Source: Myotis daubentonii (Eukaryota; Chordata; Mammalia; Chiroptera; Vespertilionidae). Taken from it: a stretch of 64,000 nt of DNA. Made by a program: the position numbers and the translations under genes. This document shows, piece by piece, positions 11,300-20,931 of this stretch. The stretch lies in NCBI RefSeq assembly GCF_963259705.1, contig NC_081842.1, positions 178,315,849 through 178,379,848 on the forward strand, read 5' to 3'. Position 1 is the stretch's first letter; each line of letters starts with the position of its first letter. The notes under the pieces are model-generated. The model was not told the DNA's origin. It saw only the letters and a program-made list of their open reading frames with translations, and did not search any database.

Positions 11300-11605
11300 G
11301 CCCTGCTTGGTTTGGGCTGGTCCTTGGACTGAAGGGTCCTGGGTTCAATTACAGTCAAAGGTGTGTGCCTCAGTTAGAGGCTTGATCTCCAGCCCTGGTC
11401 AGGGCTCATGCAGGAGACAAACAATTGATGTGTTTCTCTCACATTGATGTTTCGCTCTCCCCTCTACCTCTCCCTTCTCCCTCTCCCTCTCCCTCTCCCT
11501 CTCCCTCTCCCTCTCCCTCTCCCTCTCCCTCTCCCTTCAACTCTCTCTAAAGAATGAGTCAATGGGAAAATATTCTCAGGTAAAAAATATCCTCAGGTGA
11601 GGAAT
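11300..11605 (+). mobile_element. Ves SINE with expanded CTCCCT tract
   Basis: The tRNA-derived head shows a B-box-like GGGTTCAATTACAG, then GGCTTGATCTCCAGCCC and CATGCAGGAGACAAACAA, typical of Ves SINEs. The pyrimidine stretch of the body has expanded to a (CTCCCT)n array at about 11465-11537. The 3' tail carries ATCCTCAGGTGAGGAATAA, a Ves tail variant seen again at several copies in the window. Confidence 0.85.
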
Positions 11606-11900
11606 AACTACTACAACAACAAAAGAAATCAAATACTCAACTAATTTGCTATAAAATGCCTCTGCTCTTAGGGATAAAAGTTGCTTTCTAGTAATTGTTT
11701 TAGGAATTATGGTTTGGACCCTGAATCAGGAGTTATTTTAACTTAGACATTCATGGATAGATTTCTGCAAGTCTAGTGCACCCTGAATTGTAGTCAAGTT
11801 TTTACATTTGGGTATTGTTTTTTGGGGAAGTGGTAGCAAGTCTTATCAACAGATTCTCAGATGGGTCTTTGACCTAAAACTACATGAAAGAACTTTGCCT
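11606..11900. other. Unique sequence, nothing recognised
   Basis: AT-rich, no frame and no recognised repeat. Confidence 0.4.
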
Positions 11901-11905
11901 TAGCG

Positions 11906-12090
11906 CAGTGGTTCTCAAAGCGTGATCCCTAGAACAGCAGCAACAACATCTCCTGGGAACTTGTTAGGAATGCATATCGCCAGGCTTCATCCAATACCTG
12001 CTGAACCAGAAACACTGAGGGTAGGGCCCAGAATTCTGAGCTAACAAGTCTTAGGTTCTTCCTATGTATGCTCAAGTTTGGGAACTACTG
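11906..12090 (+). mobile_element. MER5-type non-autonomous hAT (Charlie group)
   Basis: Complete ends are visible: CAGTGGTTCTCAAAG on the left and a degenerate inverted copy TTTGGGAACTACTG on the right. Internal ACATCTCCTGGGAACTTGTT and CTGAACCAGAAACACTGAGG are typical of MER5. Flanking octamers CCTTAGCG and CCCTAGAG agree at 6 of 8 positions, consistent with an old 8-bp hAT duplication. Confidence 0.85.
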
Positions 12091-12094
12091 CCCT

Positions 12095-13150
12095 AGAGCA
12101 AGTGCAACCATGAGCGATGTGGCGACAGGGCTGCTCACTGGCCATTGTGGGGCATTCACAGTAGCTGTGGTATCAAGGAGGGTAGAGCAAAATCTCAGGA
12201 AGGACACACTGAGCCATAAGCTTGAACTGCGCAAGTATTTTGGACAAGGTACTCACTGAAGGCTTCTGTGGAGCTCGGATGGGCATTTCTGGGAGCTGCA
12301 GGCTCTGGGCTTGTGGATAAGGTGAAATCTGTAGACCTGTGACTGATCTCACACAGCCTGCCAGGCTGGCCTCCCCCTCCCATGCAGTTTCTTCCAGGGC
12401 TGCAGTTTAGAGATCTTGTTTCATCCAAGGTACACAGACCTCTAATGACATTTCAGCACAGGATAACTGCCCAGGCTCTGGGGGACTTTAGGATCCACGG
12501 GCACCCTAACTGTTCCCAGTGAGGTGCCGGGACCTCTGGTCCATACCTCGCCTGATTGACACAACAGCCTGCAGCCGGTGCAGGATTCATGCCAGCGATG
12601 CCTGTCTCCTCCTACATCTTCCTGGAAACAGGAAAGCGTCCAGAAACATCCTGCAGTGCCTGGTGATGGGAATGGCAAGGACTCCTGTGCCCAGGTCCCC
12701 TGCGGCCCCTCCACTCCCCTCCCCTCCAGAAACCCAAGCCTGGGTGCTCCTTTCTGCTAAGTCACAAAGCTGGAAAGCGCTTAGGGTAGGGAGAGAGCAT
12801 GTGCCTGCTGGTTGGTTGGAAAGGTTCTGGGAATTCATCCTGATCTAAACAACTATTCCAGTTATTCACGTGACTCAGCCCTTGAAAGCAGGATCCTTCT
12901 GTGTCCACAGGGCGGGGGGGGGGGGTTGCTGAGTCAGTGCTAGAGAGGGCACCTTGTCAGCTCTCCTGGGCTCCCAACTCCCCTCCCCCTCCTTTCTGTC
13001 CCCAGAGGACACCAAAGGGACGAGCTTCTCAGCGTGTTGTTTTGTTTCTAAATGAGCAGCCGGCCTCTTCCCATGCAGCTCTCACTGCACACATCTGTCA
13101 GTCTTCTGGGTGTTTTGAAGGGGAAGTAATCAGAAACAGATACTCGGCAT
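12095..13150. other. Unique GC-moderate sequence with overlapping short frames
   Basis: Several overlapping short frames on both strands (for example 12519-12848 and 12442-12714), but none has a recognisable domain and overlapping frames on both strands argue for composition rather than coding. A G-run lies at about 12906-12918. Confidence 0.4.
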
Positions 13151-13164
13151 CATGCACTCACATA

Positions 13165-13225
13165 TGCATTTAGCACATGTTTATCCAGCACCTACTATGT
13201 GTCCAGCTGATTACTAAGAGCTGGG
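13165..13225 (-). repeat. Short antisense MIR fragment
   Basis: TTATCCAGCACCTACTATGTG is the reversed MIR/L2 3' end. Confidence 0.6.
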
Positions 13226-13229
13226 ATCC

Positions 13230-13724
13230 AGAGACGTGGCTGCATCTGCCCATCCTGTTCAGGAGTCTGGTGGGGAGATGCATGAATGGACCTTTAGGAA
13301 CAAATGGGAAAAGCACAGCAGCAGAGCCCTAAGAGCTTTGACCACACTGAGAAGCAAGTGGCAACCCTTTCTAGGTGCCTGGAATTCCTCTTTAACGCGC
13401 AGCAAGATTCAGAGTGTGTGTGGCCAGAGAGAGAATAAAATGCCAGGAACTAACATGGTGCAAGAGAAGGACTTTCTGGAAGAAGGGAGGCTGAAGAAGG
13501 AGGCAAAGGGGCAGGAAGATGACAATTGCAGTTTCACAGTTTTGCTGAAGAGCCTTTTCTTGGCTTGAACCTGTCATACATTAACTACTAGGCAGGAGCG
13601 CTCAATTTCCCTGAAATAGAAATAAATGGCTTGAACTTTTCTCCTTCATTTAAGGAGGAAAAGGAGAGAAAAAAAAGGTGCCATGCTGTTGAACGAAAAT
13701 TGAAGAGAAAGTAGACACTAGCAT
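13230..13724. other. Unique sequence, nothing recognised
   Basis: A 110-codon plus-strand frame (13236-13568) has no recognisable domain. Confidence 0.35.
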
Positions 13725-14038
13725 GAGCATCTACTGTGTTTCAAACCTTTATAGTACAGTATCATATCTCATTACATACTGAAAGAATACACACACACAC
13801 ACACACACACACACAGCACAGAGGGGTTAAGTAACATACCTGAGGTTCTTGCCACTTACAAATTTACTATGCATATACTTACATAATGTAAATAGATGCT
13901 TGTATCCCCATTTTGCAGATGGAGAAACTGAGTCTTGGAGAAGTTAACTGACCTTTCCAAGGTCATACAAGTAGTAAGATAACAGAACTTCAGATCCAGG
14001 TCTGTCTGAATTAAAAGTCTGGGTTCTTTCCACCACAA
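13725..14038 (-). repeat. Antisense MIR containing a (CA)n microsatellite
   Basis: GAGCATCTACTGTGTTTC opens the reversed MIR. A (CA)n run lies at 13791-13816. CCCATTTTGCAGATGGAGAA, CCAAGGTCATACAAGTAGTA and CAGATCCAGGTCTGTCTGA follow. This may be two MIR copies fused by the CA tract. Confidence 0.75.
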
Positions 14039-14264
14039 TACCCTGCTATTTTAAGCCCAGATTTATTTCCCTTCCCCCCCTTTTTAGTGAATGTATTGGG
14101 GTGACACTGGTAAGACCAGATTTCACCTCTCTTTATGCCTACTGTCTGAACCTCTGTACAAGTGGAATCTGATATCATTGTCACCCAGGATTGTGGCTGT
14201 ATCTACTGTAATGCTAGAATTAAAGTACTTAAATCATAATGCCAAGCTTACTTTCCTATTCACT

Positions 14265-14425
14265 TAGTCATACATTTGATACATTTATATTGAATACTTA
14301 TTTACCTGTGCCAGACACAAGGTCTCAAGTAAGGGGCATAATAATGATAGCGAGGACTTCAACTGAACGTAGTATGTACCAGCAACTATTCTATTTTACG
14401 TATCAATTCATTTACCTCTCATAGG
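14265..14425 (-). repeat. Antisense MIR/L2-like fragment
   Basis: Contains two diverged phrases of the reversed MIR 3' half (CCTGTGCCAGACACAAGG and GTACCAGCAACTATTC). Confidence 0.5.
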
Positions 14426-14752
14426 CCAAGGAGGGTAGTAGAGAAATCAGGGCAGGCTTCCTGAGTGTCAGCTCAGTCTGGAAACAAGAGGAGTGAGTTA
14501 TGTTGAAAGGAGGAAGGATGGGAAAAAGCAGGACAGTCTAGGACTGTGCTGTCCAAGTAGCCACGAGCCACTTAAGGCCATAGAGCATTTGAAAAGTGGC
14601 TTGTCTGAACTGAGGTGTGCTATAAGGGTGCACACTGGGTTTCCAAGATTGAGTGCAGAAAACAACAACAACAAAAGTTGTTTGTTATTTAAGTTTTTTA
14701 TATTGATTACATATTGACCTGATGACATATTGGGTATACGGGGTCAAAACAA

Positions 14753-14755
<3 letters not shown>

Positions 14756-14794
<39 letters not shown>

Positions 14795-14996
14795 AGTAGC
14801 CAGATTATTATGACCACCTGACGTTTGTACTATGTACTATGATGTTTGTATTATGACCACTATCAGTACTTCATTGACACTTCCAAATATACCAAATATT
14901 GAAAACTTCCTAAGCAAATACTCTCAAGGTTTTATTATTATTATTATTTGCATAACTAATTCACTTCATTGTACTGGTCATAATAATCTGGCCACT

Positions 14997-15045
<49 letters not shown>
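14756..15045. mobile_element. TA-flanked inverted-repeat element whose termini carry a CA/GT microsatellite
   Basis: The left end is (CA)n (14756-14790) followed by CTGAGTAGCCAGATTATTA. The right end is CTGGTCATAATAATCTGGCC and ACTCAG followed by (GT)n (15000-15045), so the dinucleotide tract is part of the inverted repeat and not a target repeat. TA lies immediately outside both ends (14754-14755, 15046-15047), the duplication made by Tc1/mariner transposases. At 290 bases it is too short to code and is called a Tc1/mariner-like MITE. The family assignment is inference. Confidence 0.7.
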
Positions 15046-15047
<2 letters not shown>

Positions 15048-15060
<13 letters not shown>

Positions 15061-15237
15061 TGATTTCAGAGAGAAAGGGAGTGGAAGAGAGATAGAGAAT
15101 CATTGATTGGCTGCCTCCTGCACACCCGCCACTGGGGATTGAGCCCTCAACCCAGGCATTTGCCTTGACTGAGAATTGAACTGTAACCTCCTTGTTCATA
15201 GGTCAATGTTCAACCACTGAACCACACCAGCCAGGCA
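15048..15237 (-). mobile_element. Ves SINE
   Basis: Reversed Ves order: a TA-rich tail, TTGATTTCAGAGAGAAAGGG, GATTGGCTGCCTCCTGCACA, GGGGATTGAGCCCTCAACCC, ending AACCACACCAGCCAGGCA. It abuts the TA/GT repeat end of the preceding element, so the SINE tail and the TIR microsatellite merge. Confidence 0.88.
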
Positions 15238-15364
15238 AATGAAATATATTATTAAAATAAATTTTACCTGTTTTTCTTTTTTACTTCTCAAAGTGTGGCC
15301 ACTAGAAAATTTTAAATTACATGCGGGGCTCACATTAAATTTTGATTAAACACTGCTGCTTAGA

Positions 15365-15779
15365 AGGCTGGGAAGCCTCAGGGAGCAGGCACATCAGGGG
15401 AACTAGAGCCTGGAGCAGGTGGGAGAATGATGGGAGAAGAGGAAAGAGGATGCTGAAAGCAAATGTGAGCTCCCAGTCTTCTCTCCTTTGGGTCAGAAAG
15501 CATAATCATAACCTCTGTAAGCCTCACATCTGAGATGTTAAGGCCCCGCAACTTACTGAAATGGCCCCTTCCTCAAAACAAGCTCCAGCTGTGAATCAGG
15601 GGATGGTTAGGGCTATTCTTGAGTCTGGTATTGTAGATAGAAGAGGCAAGAACAATCATGGCAAAAAAAGTAAAGTGGAGGAACGTCTTAAGATAAAAGT
15701 CAAGCCCCTAACAATGCCCCACCCACAGACCTATAGTCATCCCACCTGCCTCTTACCTCTCTGACCCTTCTGCTCAGCT
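15365..15779. other. Unique sequence, nothing recognised
   Basis: No frame above 67 codons and no recognised family. Confidence 0.4.
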
Positions 15780-16212
15780 CCCTCCTCCCCCACCTCCACT
15801 CCAGTTAAACTGATCTCTTTGATGAGCCTCAGACATACCAGACATGCTTCTGTCTGAGGACCTTTGCCCTGTCCCTCTGGCCTGAAACATTGTCCCCTCA
15901 GCTATCACATGGCCAATAATGACCTTACGTCCTGGTTCAAATGTCACCCTCCTGATAAGGCCCCTCGTAACCATCTTATTTAAAATCGCAAACTCCTATA
16001 GCACTCCCTTACCCTACTCTTGTTCTATACCATAGCATTTATTAATTTCTAGCATGCTCAATAATTTATTCTTATTGTGTTTACTGTTAATCATACTTGA
16101 AAGCATACTCCCTAAAGACAATGATTTCAGCTGTATTTCCTTCATTATCCCCAACACCCAGACAGTGCTGACATAGAATAGCTGCTCAATTAACACTTTT
16201 TGACTGAGTGCA
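15780..16212 (+). repeat. L2 3' end
   Basis: Follows the L2 3' order: TTCAAATGTCACCCTCCTGA, TATAGCACTCCCTTACCC, TTATCCCCAACACCCAGACA, then CTGCTCAATTAACACTTTTTG. Untranslated or broken. Confidence 0.8.
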
Positions 16213-16576
16213 AATGTCCATGGCAGGGCTTAGGGGAGACTGGTTGATGAACAGGCCTTCTCCTCGCATCCTCTCCTCTGGACTTGGCTTTCTGCAGCGG
16301 GACTTGGCTAACCTGGCTTCCACTCAGCTTTGACTACTCAGGCCTCTCTGCCCTGAACCCCACACACGGGCCTCCCAAGAGACAGAAGAAAGCAGGTGTT
16401 GCAGGGAAAGGCCCCTGGAAGGGAGCTGGCATTCCCAGGGGCCCTCTGCCTGTGCCCAGATGCAGGCCCCATGTCCCCTCCTTTCCCCAGCTGTCAGGGG
16501 TTCCAGGCGCCTAGGGAGGCTGAACGAGGTATTGGTTGCATTGAGGATGAAACTGTGGGAGAAAACTGTCCCATGC
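16213..16576. other. Unique GC-moderate sequence
   Basis: Overlapping short frames on both strands, no recognised domain or repeat. Confidence 0.35.
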
Positions 16577-16577
16577 A

Positions 16578-16706
16578 CCACAGTGGTTTTCAGGGGATGG
16601 TCCCTGGGCCAGCTGCACCAGCATCACCTGGGAAGTTATTAGAAGTGCACGAATCTCAGGCCTCACCCTACACCCACTGAACAGAAATGGGGGGGGGGGG
16701 GGGCGG
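16578..16706 (+). mobile_element. MER5-type hAT fragment ending in a G-run
   Basis: CAGTGGTTTTCAGGGGATGG, GCACCAGCATCACCTGGGAA, TCAGGCCTCACCCTACACC match the first half of MER5. The right half is missing and the copy runs into a homopolymer of about 15 G at 16689-16703. Confidence 0.75.
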
Positions 16707-16859
16707 CAACGTCCTCTAATGATAAGGAAATTATAAAGACAGCAAAGCCTCGGGGTTATTTTGAGGCACTGAAGTGGGAGAAGCCCTGGGCTGGGGGGTA
16801 AGAAGGGGCTTCGCTAGAGCCTTGAAGTCAGGGAGGGACTGAAAAGGTCAGGCCAGAGA

Positions 16860-17240
16860 ACAAGTCCCCCGTGGGCGGGCAGGCGGGGAGCGGAGTGACT
16901 TCCCTGCGTCAGAGGCGGGGCGGGGCGGGGCGGGGTGGTTCCCGCCCGAGAGTGACCTGGGCTGCTCAAGGCCAGCGTCCCCAGGTCCTCCCACTGCTCC
17001 CCCAGGAAAGTCCCTGCGGCGGGGAGGCGAGGCCGTGACCTTCCGCCCGGACTGTCTGGGGCCCGGGGCGGCTGCTCTCTAGGTGCGTTCCTGCTGCCTG
17101 GCAGGCCACCGCTGTGGGAAGGGGTGGCGGGCTGCTCTGACGCGGGGCGGTGATGGGCGGTCCTGCACCGCCCTGGAGGGTGGAGCCCGACCTCTCCCCA
17201 GCGAGTGAGGCCCCTCCTCTTCTGCCCGGCCCCGCCCTGT
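16860..17240. promoter_or_regulatory. CpG-island-like segment with tandem GC boxes
   Basis: Counting by eye gives roughly thirty CpG in 380 bases at about 70% GC, with an observed/expected ratio above 0.6, in a window otherwise poor in CpG. Positions 16915-16935 hold four overlapping GGGCGGGG-type boxes, the classical Sp1 site. More GGGCGG or CCGCCC sites lie near 16872, 16940 and 17145-17170. No TATA box is evident and I cannot assign a downstream exon. The 143-codon minus-strand frame (16814-17245) is a composition effect. It is best read as a candidate TATA-less promoter or an orphan CpG island. Confidence 0.6.
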
Positions 17241-17849
17241 GTCACAGGCTCTACCTGACTGTCCTGCCCTGTCTGCTGGGGTTCTGACTCTCCTATTTGC
17301 TTTCATCTGTCTCGCCCCTGCCCGAGTTCGTTCTCCCCACTCCCTTTTCCTTTTCCATTTTCATTCAGTCTTTCTAACAAAGAGTTATGTGTTGCCCACG
17401 GTGTGCCTGGGTGGTACAGGTACTAGGCTCTGAGCAGTCAGAGGTGAAAACAGTGCCTGCCGATAGGATGCTTACTGGCCTCTTCTCCAGTTCGTTCTCA
17501 GCATCTCCAAGGTCCTCTGCTCTCTCCAGCCCACCGTGACCCTCCCCTCTCAGCACTTTCCGTTCCCTCTCTCCCTCCTTTTCCTCAGGGGACCTTTCTT
17601 CTGCAAGGGGCCCAGGGTAAGATTAAAAAGCCTGTTTTTGTCTGACTTCTGGAAAATTGCAATTAAAATGTCAATCTTATCTTGAACCGGGACAATAATT
17701 TCTACTCTTATCAGCTATTAACGCCTCAGCCAAAATTAGTTGAGTAAGTCAAGGCAGATAGCCATGTCCTGGGGGGGGGGGGGGGTCACCTCGCTGAGAA
17801 AGATTAATATGCACTTACTTTTAGCTTGGTGCTAGATGCTCATTGATTC
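17241..17849. other. Unique sequence flanking the CpG-rich segment
   Basis: Pyrimidine-rich 17241-17600, then AT-richer. A run of about 16 G lies at 17771-17786. If the CpG segment is a promoter, a first exon could lie here, but I see no supported splice donor with a coding frame. Confidence 0.35.
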
Positions 17850-17900
17850 GACGATTTATTGAGCATCTAGTATGTGCCAGATGTTGGTCATGATGAGCAC
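17850..17900 (-). repeat. Short antisense MIR/L2 3' end
   Basis: TTATTGAGCATCTAGTATGTG then CCAGATG. Confidence 0.65.
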
Positions 17901-17902
17901 TG

Positions 17903-18240
17903 CCCAATAGAAATATGAACAACATGTGGAATCTTAAATTTTCTAGTAGCCACATTTTAAAAGTTTTTAAAAGGTATTCATTTTAACAGCATATTTTCTT
18001 TAACCTAGCATACCCAAAATATCATTTCAACATGCAATCAATATAAAAATTATCAATGAGAAATGTTCCATTTGCATTTGTTTCATGGGTAAGAGAAGAT
18101 GTATTGTCTTTATTTTTAAAATGAGCTCAACAGCAGCATCTTTATCATGGCGTATTTGTAGAAATGAAATGTTGCAAGTAAGCACTGAACGCACAGCTAG
18201 CCCACAGTAATCATACAATCAATATCGGCCGTTATCCTAT
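17903..18240 (+). mobile_element. Charlie-type hAT fragment
   Basis: CACTGCCCAATAGAAATATGA, TTTTCTAGTAGCCACATTTT and CATTTCAACATGCAATCAA follow the order of the same element type as 14540-15362, in opposite orientation. The right end decays and the right inverted repeat is not clear. Confidence 0.65.
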
Positions 18241-18249
18241 TAGCAGCCC

Positions 18250-18400
18250 TCGTGAATTGAATACATTTGTCATTAGAAAGACTTGTGTTTGAGCCTTAGG
18301 TCTATTACCTACAAGCTGTGTGACCTTAGGCAAATCCGTTAATATCTCTGCTCCTTAGATTTTTCATCTGAAAAATGGGAACCAAAGGATTATGGGTCCA
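18250..18400 (+). repeat. MIR fragment
   Basis: CTACAAGCTGTGTGACCTTA, TTTTCATCTGAAAAATGGGA. Confidence 0.75.
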
Positions 18401-18879
18401 CTCTGCTACAGAGCATCTTCACAGATGCTAAGGTTCTGCATGTTCATGTGCTTTGCTACTGTGAAGCACTGATTATCTTGACAGTTATTTTCCTGTCAGG
18501 GCTTGATAGCCAGTCCTTTGCTGATCTGGGTTGCCTCATCTTTGCCTTTGTAGCCGCAAACACAGAGAACTCGATCTTCCTTATCTTTGTTCCAGCAGCG
18601 CTCAGCAAAATGTTTTCTGTGCCAGAAGTGGCCAGATTATTGCAGTGAGGAGTTCAGTCTCTGCTCCATGCTGGGGCTGGAACCTTTGACCAGTCATTTA
18701 ATTTCTTTACCTCCAAAGCAGGGGTAGACTTAATAGTTGAGTTGCCCATATCTTGGAGTAGTTCAGGATGATCAAAGGAATTAGAAAGCATGTTGTCCAT
18801 TGTAACTATTCACAACGCATGAGGGAACACTCCCAGGCATCATCCCCCTCCCAGCTTGTGCAGCTTGTCTCCCCCTCCC
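18401..18879. other. Unique sequence, nothing recognised
   Basis: Short frames only. Confidence 0.4.
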
Positions 18880-19160
18880 AGCTCTCCACCCTGCAAAGCA
18901 GTCACTCACTTCGGGTTTTCTGCACAGGCCGCTGCTGTTCCAGGCCGCAGTGTCTGTGCACGTTGCATGGCTGGTTTCTCTGCCTGGAGTGCCCTTTCCT
19001 TCATTCTGCAACTTTACCACTTACTCATTCTCCAAGGCCCAGCTCCAAAGTGTCTTCTCTTTAAAATTCTCCGAGACTCACCAAACCCTTCGCGTCCCAC
19101 GGTGACCAGTACAGACTGCCGTCATGTCGCTCATCACCCTGCATTATGACTATTGTTTAC

Positions 19161-19365
19161 CAGGGGTCCTCAAACTTTTTAAAGAGGGGGCCAGTTCACT
19201 GTCCCTCAGACCGTTGGAGGGCTGGACTATAGTTTTAAAAAAAAACTATGAACGAATTCCTATGCACACTGCACATATATTATTTTGAAGTAAAAGAACA
19301 AAACGGGAACAAATACAATATTTGTATTTGCATGTGGCCCGTGGGCCATAGTTTGAGGACCCCTG
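19161..19365 (+). mobile_element. Non-autonomous hAT, CAGGGGTCCTCAAAC family
   Basis: Inverted ends CAGGGGTCCTCAAAC and GTTTGAGGACCCCTG are perfect. The right flank is GTTTAATC and the left flank reads GTTTAC, compatible with an 8-bp duplication that lost two bases on the left. At 205 bases it has no coding capacity. Same family as 59373-59564. Confidence 0.92.
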
Positions 19366-19384
19366 GTTTAATCGTTCATGTAAT

Positions 19385-19618
19385 AGCAGTGATGTAGCAG
19401 TGAGGAAGCACATAGGCTCTGGAACCTGGGTTCAAATCCTGACTCTGACACTTACTAGCTATGTTACTTTGGGGAAGTTACTTACCCTCTCTGTGCCTCA
19501 ATTTCCTAATCTTTTCAGTAGGGATGATAAGGAAACCTCCCTCAGATGGTTGTGATTGAGGAGTGTCATATCAAACACTTCTGACAGTGTCTGGTCCATA
19601 GCCAATGCTCCATAAATT
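19385..19618 (+). repeat. MIR SINE, nearly full length
   Basis: AGGCTCTGGAACCTGGGTTC, CTGACACTTACTAGCTATGT, CTCTCTGTGCCTCAATTTCC, ending CATAAATTTCAACTTTTATT. Confidence 0.9.
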
Positions 19619-19633
19619 TCAACTTTTATTATT

Positions 19634-19843
19634 TTTTTATATATTTTATTGATTTTTCACAGAGAGGAAGGGAGAGGGATAGAGAGTTAGAAACATCGAT
19701 GAGAGAGAAACATCGATCAGCTGCCTACTGCACACTCCCTACACGTGTCCACAACCAAGGTACATGCCCTTGGCCGGAATCAAACCCGGGACCCTTGAGT
19801 CCACAGGCCAACACTCTATCCACTGAGCCAAACCGGTTAGGGC
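19634..19843 (-). mobile_element. Ves SINE with perfect 15-bp target duplication
   Basis: Reversed Ves: TTATTGATTTTTCACAGAGA, CATCGATCAGCTGCCTACTG, GAATCAAACCCGGGACCC, ending CCGGTTAGGGC. The flanks carry TCAACTTTTATTATT at 19619-19633 and 19844-19858, identical over 15 bases, so insertion was into the MIR tail and is recent. TSD length and A/T-rich site fit L1-type endonuclease. Confidence 0.97.
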
Positions 19844-19975
19844 TCAACTTTTATTATTAATGTCTCTTTTTTATCTGACAGCAAGGACTGGGTCTTATCC
19901 TCAGTGCCTAAACCAACCCCTGGCCCCCAGGAGGGGCTCAACGCAGGGTTGTTGAATGAATGACAGAGAATCCTA

Positions 19976-20930
19976 CATGCCCTGGATTCCTGTGTCTCTA
20001 TTGAGCAGTCTCACTGTCCCCTGGGTCCTGCCGGCTCTCCATTTGTCTTTAGAACTGGGTCTTGCATTTTCTTCTTTCCATGTAGTCCGAGTGCTTCTTT
20101 CTCAGTCAGATCCCCGCTTCTTGCCCAGCTTCCAGTTTGGCTCTCTGACTCACAGTCTTCCTGAGCCACCCAGCACACAGCCCTGCTTCAGACCGGGCCT
20201 GTAAGTCTGGTCCCCTTCGGCTCTGATCCCTCCAGATCCCATGTTCTCTACTGATCATTCCATCAGACAGGGCTTCAGCATCCTCCAGCACTTGAGTCCC
20301 CCACAACCACATACTTATCTTCTTACTCTTTGCCTGGACCCTTCTCTGAACATGACAGCCCCTCGCCATTTTATCCATCCACCCATCCAGTCCCCCACTC
20401 ATCCATGCACCCAAATCACACACCTATCCATCCACCTACCCATCCTATACCTTTTCAACTATCCATTCATTTATTCACCAGCATATTCAGTTAGCATCCA
20501 CTATCCACTAATCACTCTCCAGTCACTATATGGAATGCAGACTTGAACAAGAAGAGCTGATCCCCAACCTCATGGAATCGTTCGTCTCCCGAGGGAATTA
20601 GATGAGCGAACCACCATTCATGGAAGAGATGGCTTGTGTCATGTGGGTGCTGTAACAGGTTTTAAAATTAGAGTCCCTGGGCGAGCTTCAGGGAACCTGT
20701 GAACGCCCTGAAACTGTGAGCAGAACTGTGTGGGTAGGAAGGTGTGCTGGGTGCCTATTTATATACGTGCGCATTTCCAGGGGAGAGGCTCCTGGGCTGT
20801 TATTACATTGCCAAAGGGATCCCAGTGAGAACTAGGGGATGCACAAGGAGACGCTGCGGGGAGAGGCAGCTCTCATGTGGGGCCTTAAAGGGGAGGAATA
20901 GTGAAACTGCTGTTTATTTCAGACCCACTG
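19976..20930. other. Unique sequence with a degenerate CCAT/CATC tract
   Basis: Degenerate (CATC)n-like repeats at about 20371-20455. Frames here are short or reflect the repeat. No family recognised. Confidence 0.4.
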
Positions 20931-20931
20931 T

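Larger units (their letters stand above)
14540..15362 (-). mobile_element. Charlie-type hAT element split by two later insertions
   Basis: Left part 14540-14753 begins GACTGTGCTGTCCAAG and keeps GTAGCCACGAGCCACTT and TATTGATTACATATTGAC. The right part, about 15238-15362, resumes with GAAATATATTATTAAAATAAA and ends TGATTAAACACTGCTG. This is the reversed order of the element type seen again at 17903. The interruption contains an inverted-repeat element (14756-15045) and a Ves SINE (about 15048-15237). Confidence 0.7.
18880..19975 (+). repeat. L2 element interrupted by a hAT, a MIR and a Ves SINE
   Basis: The left part 18880-19150 shows TGCCTGGAGTGCCCTTTCC then AAGGCCCAGCTCCAAAGTG, typical of the L2 3' region. 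The right part, about 19860-19975, shows CAAGGACTGGGTCTTATCC, GGCTCAACGCAGGGTTGTTG and AATGAATGA, the L2 end. Between them sit a hAT (19161-19365), a MIR (19385-19618) and a Ves SINE (19634-19843). Confidence 0.75.

Noticed and set aside
14996..15199. Thr/His-repeat frame
   Set aside because: It is a translation of the GT microsatellite and the Ves SINE.
16814..17245. 143-codon minus-strand frame rich in Pro, Arg and Gly
   Set aside because: Stop-poor CpG-rich sequence gives such frames by chance. No domain and no splice context.
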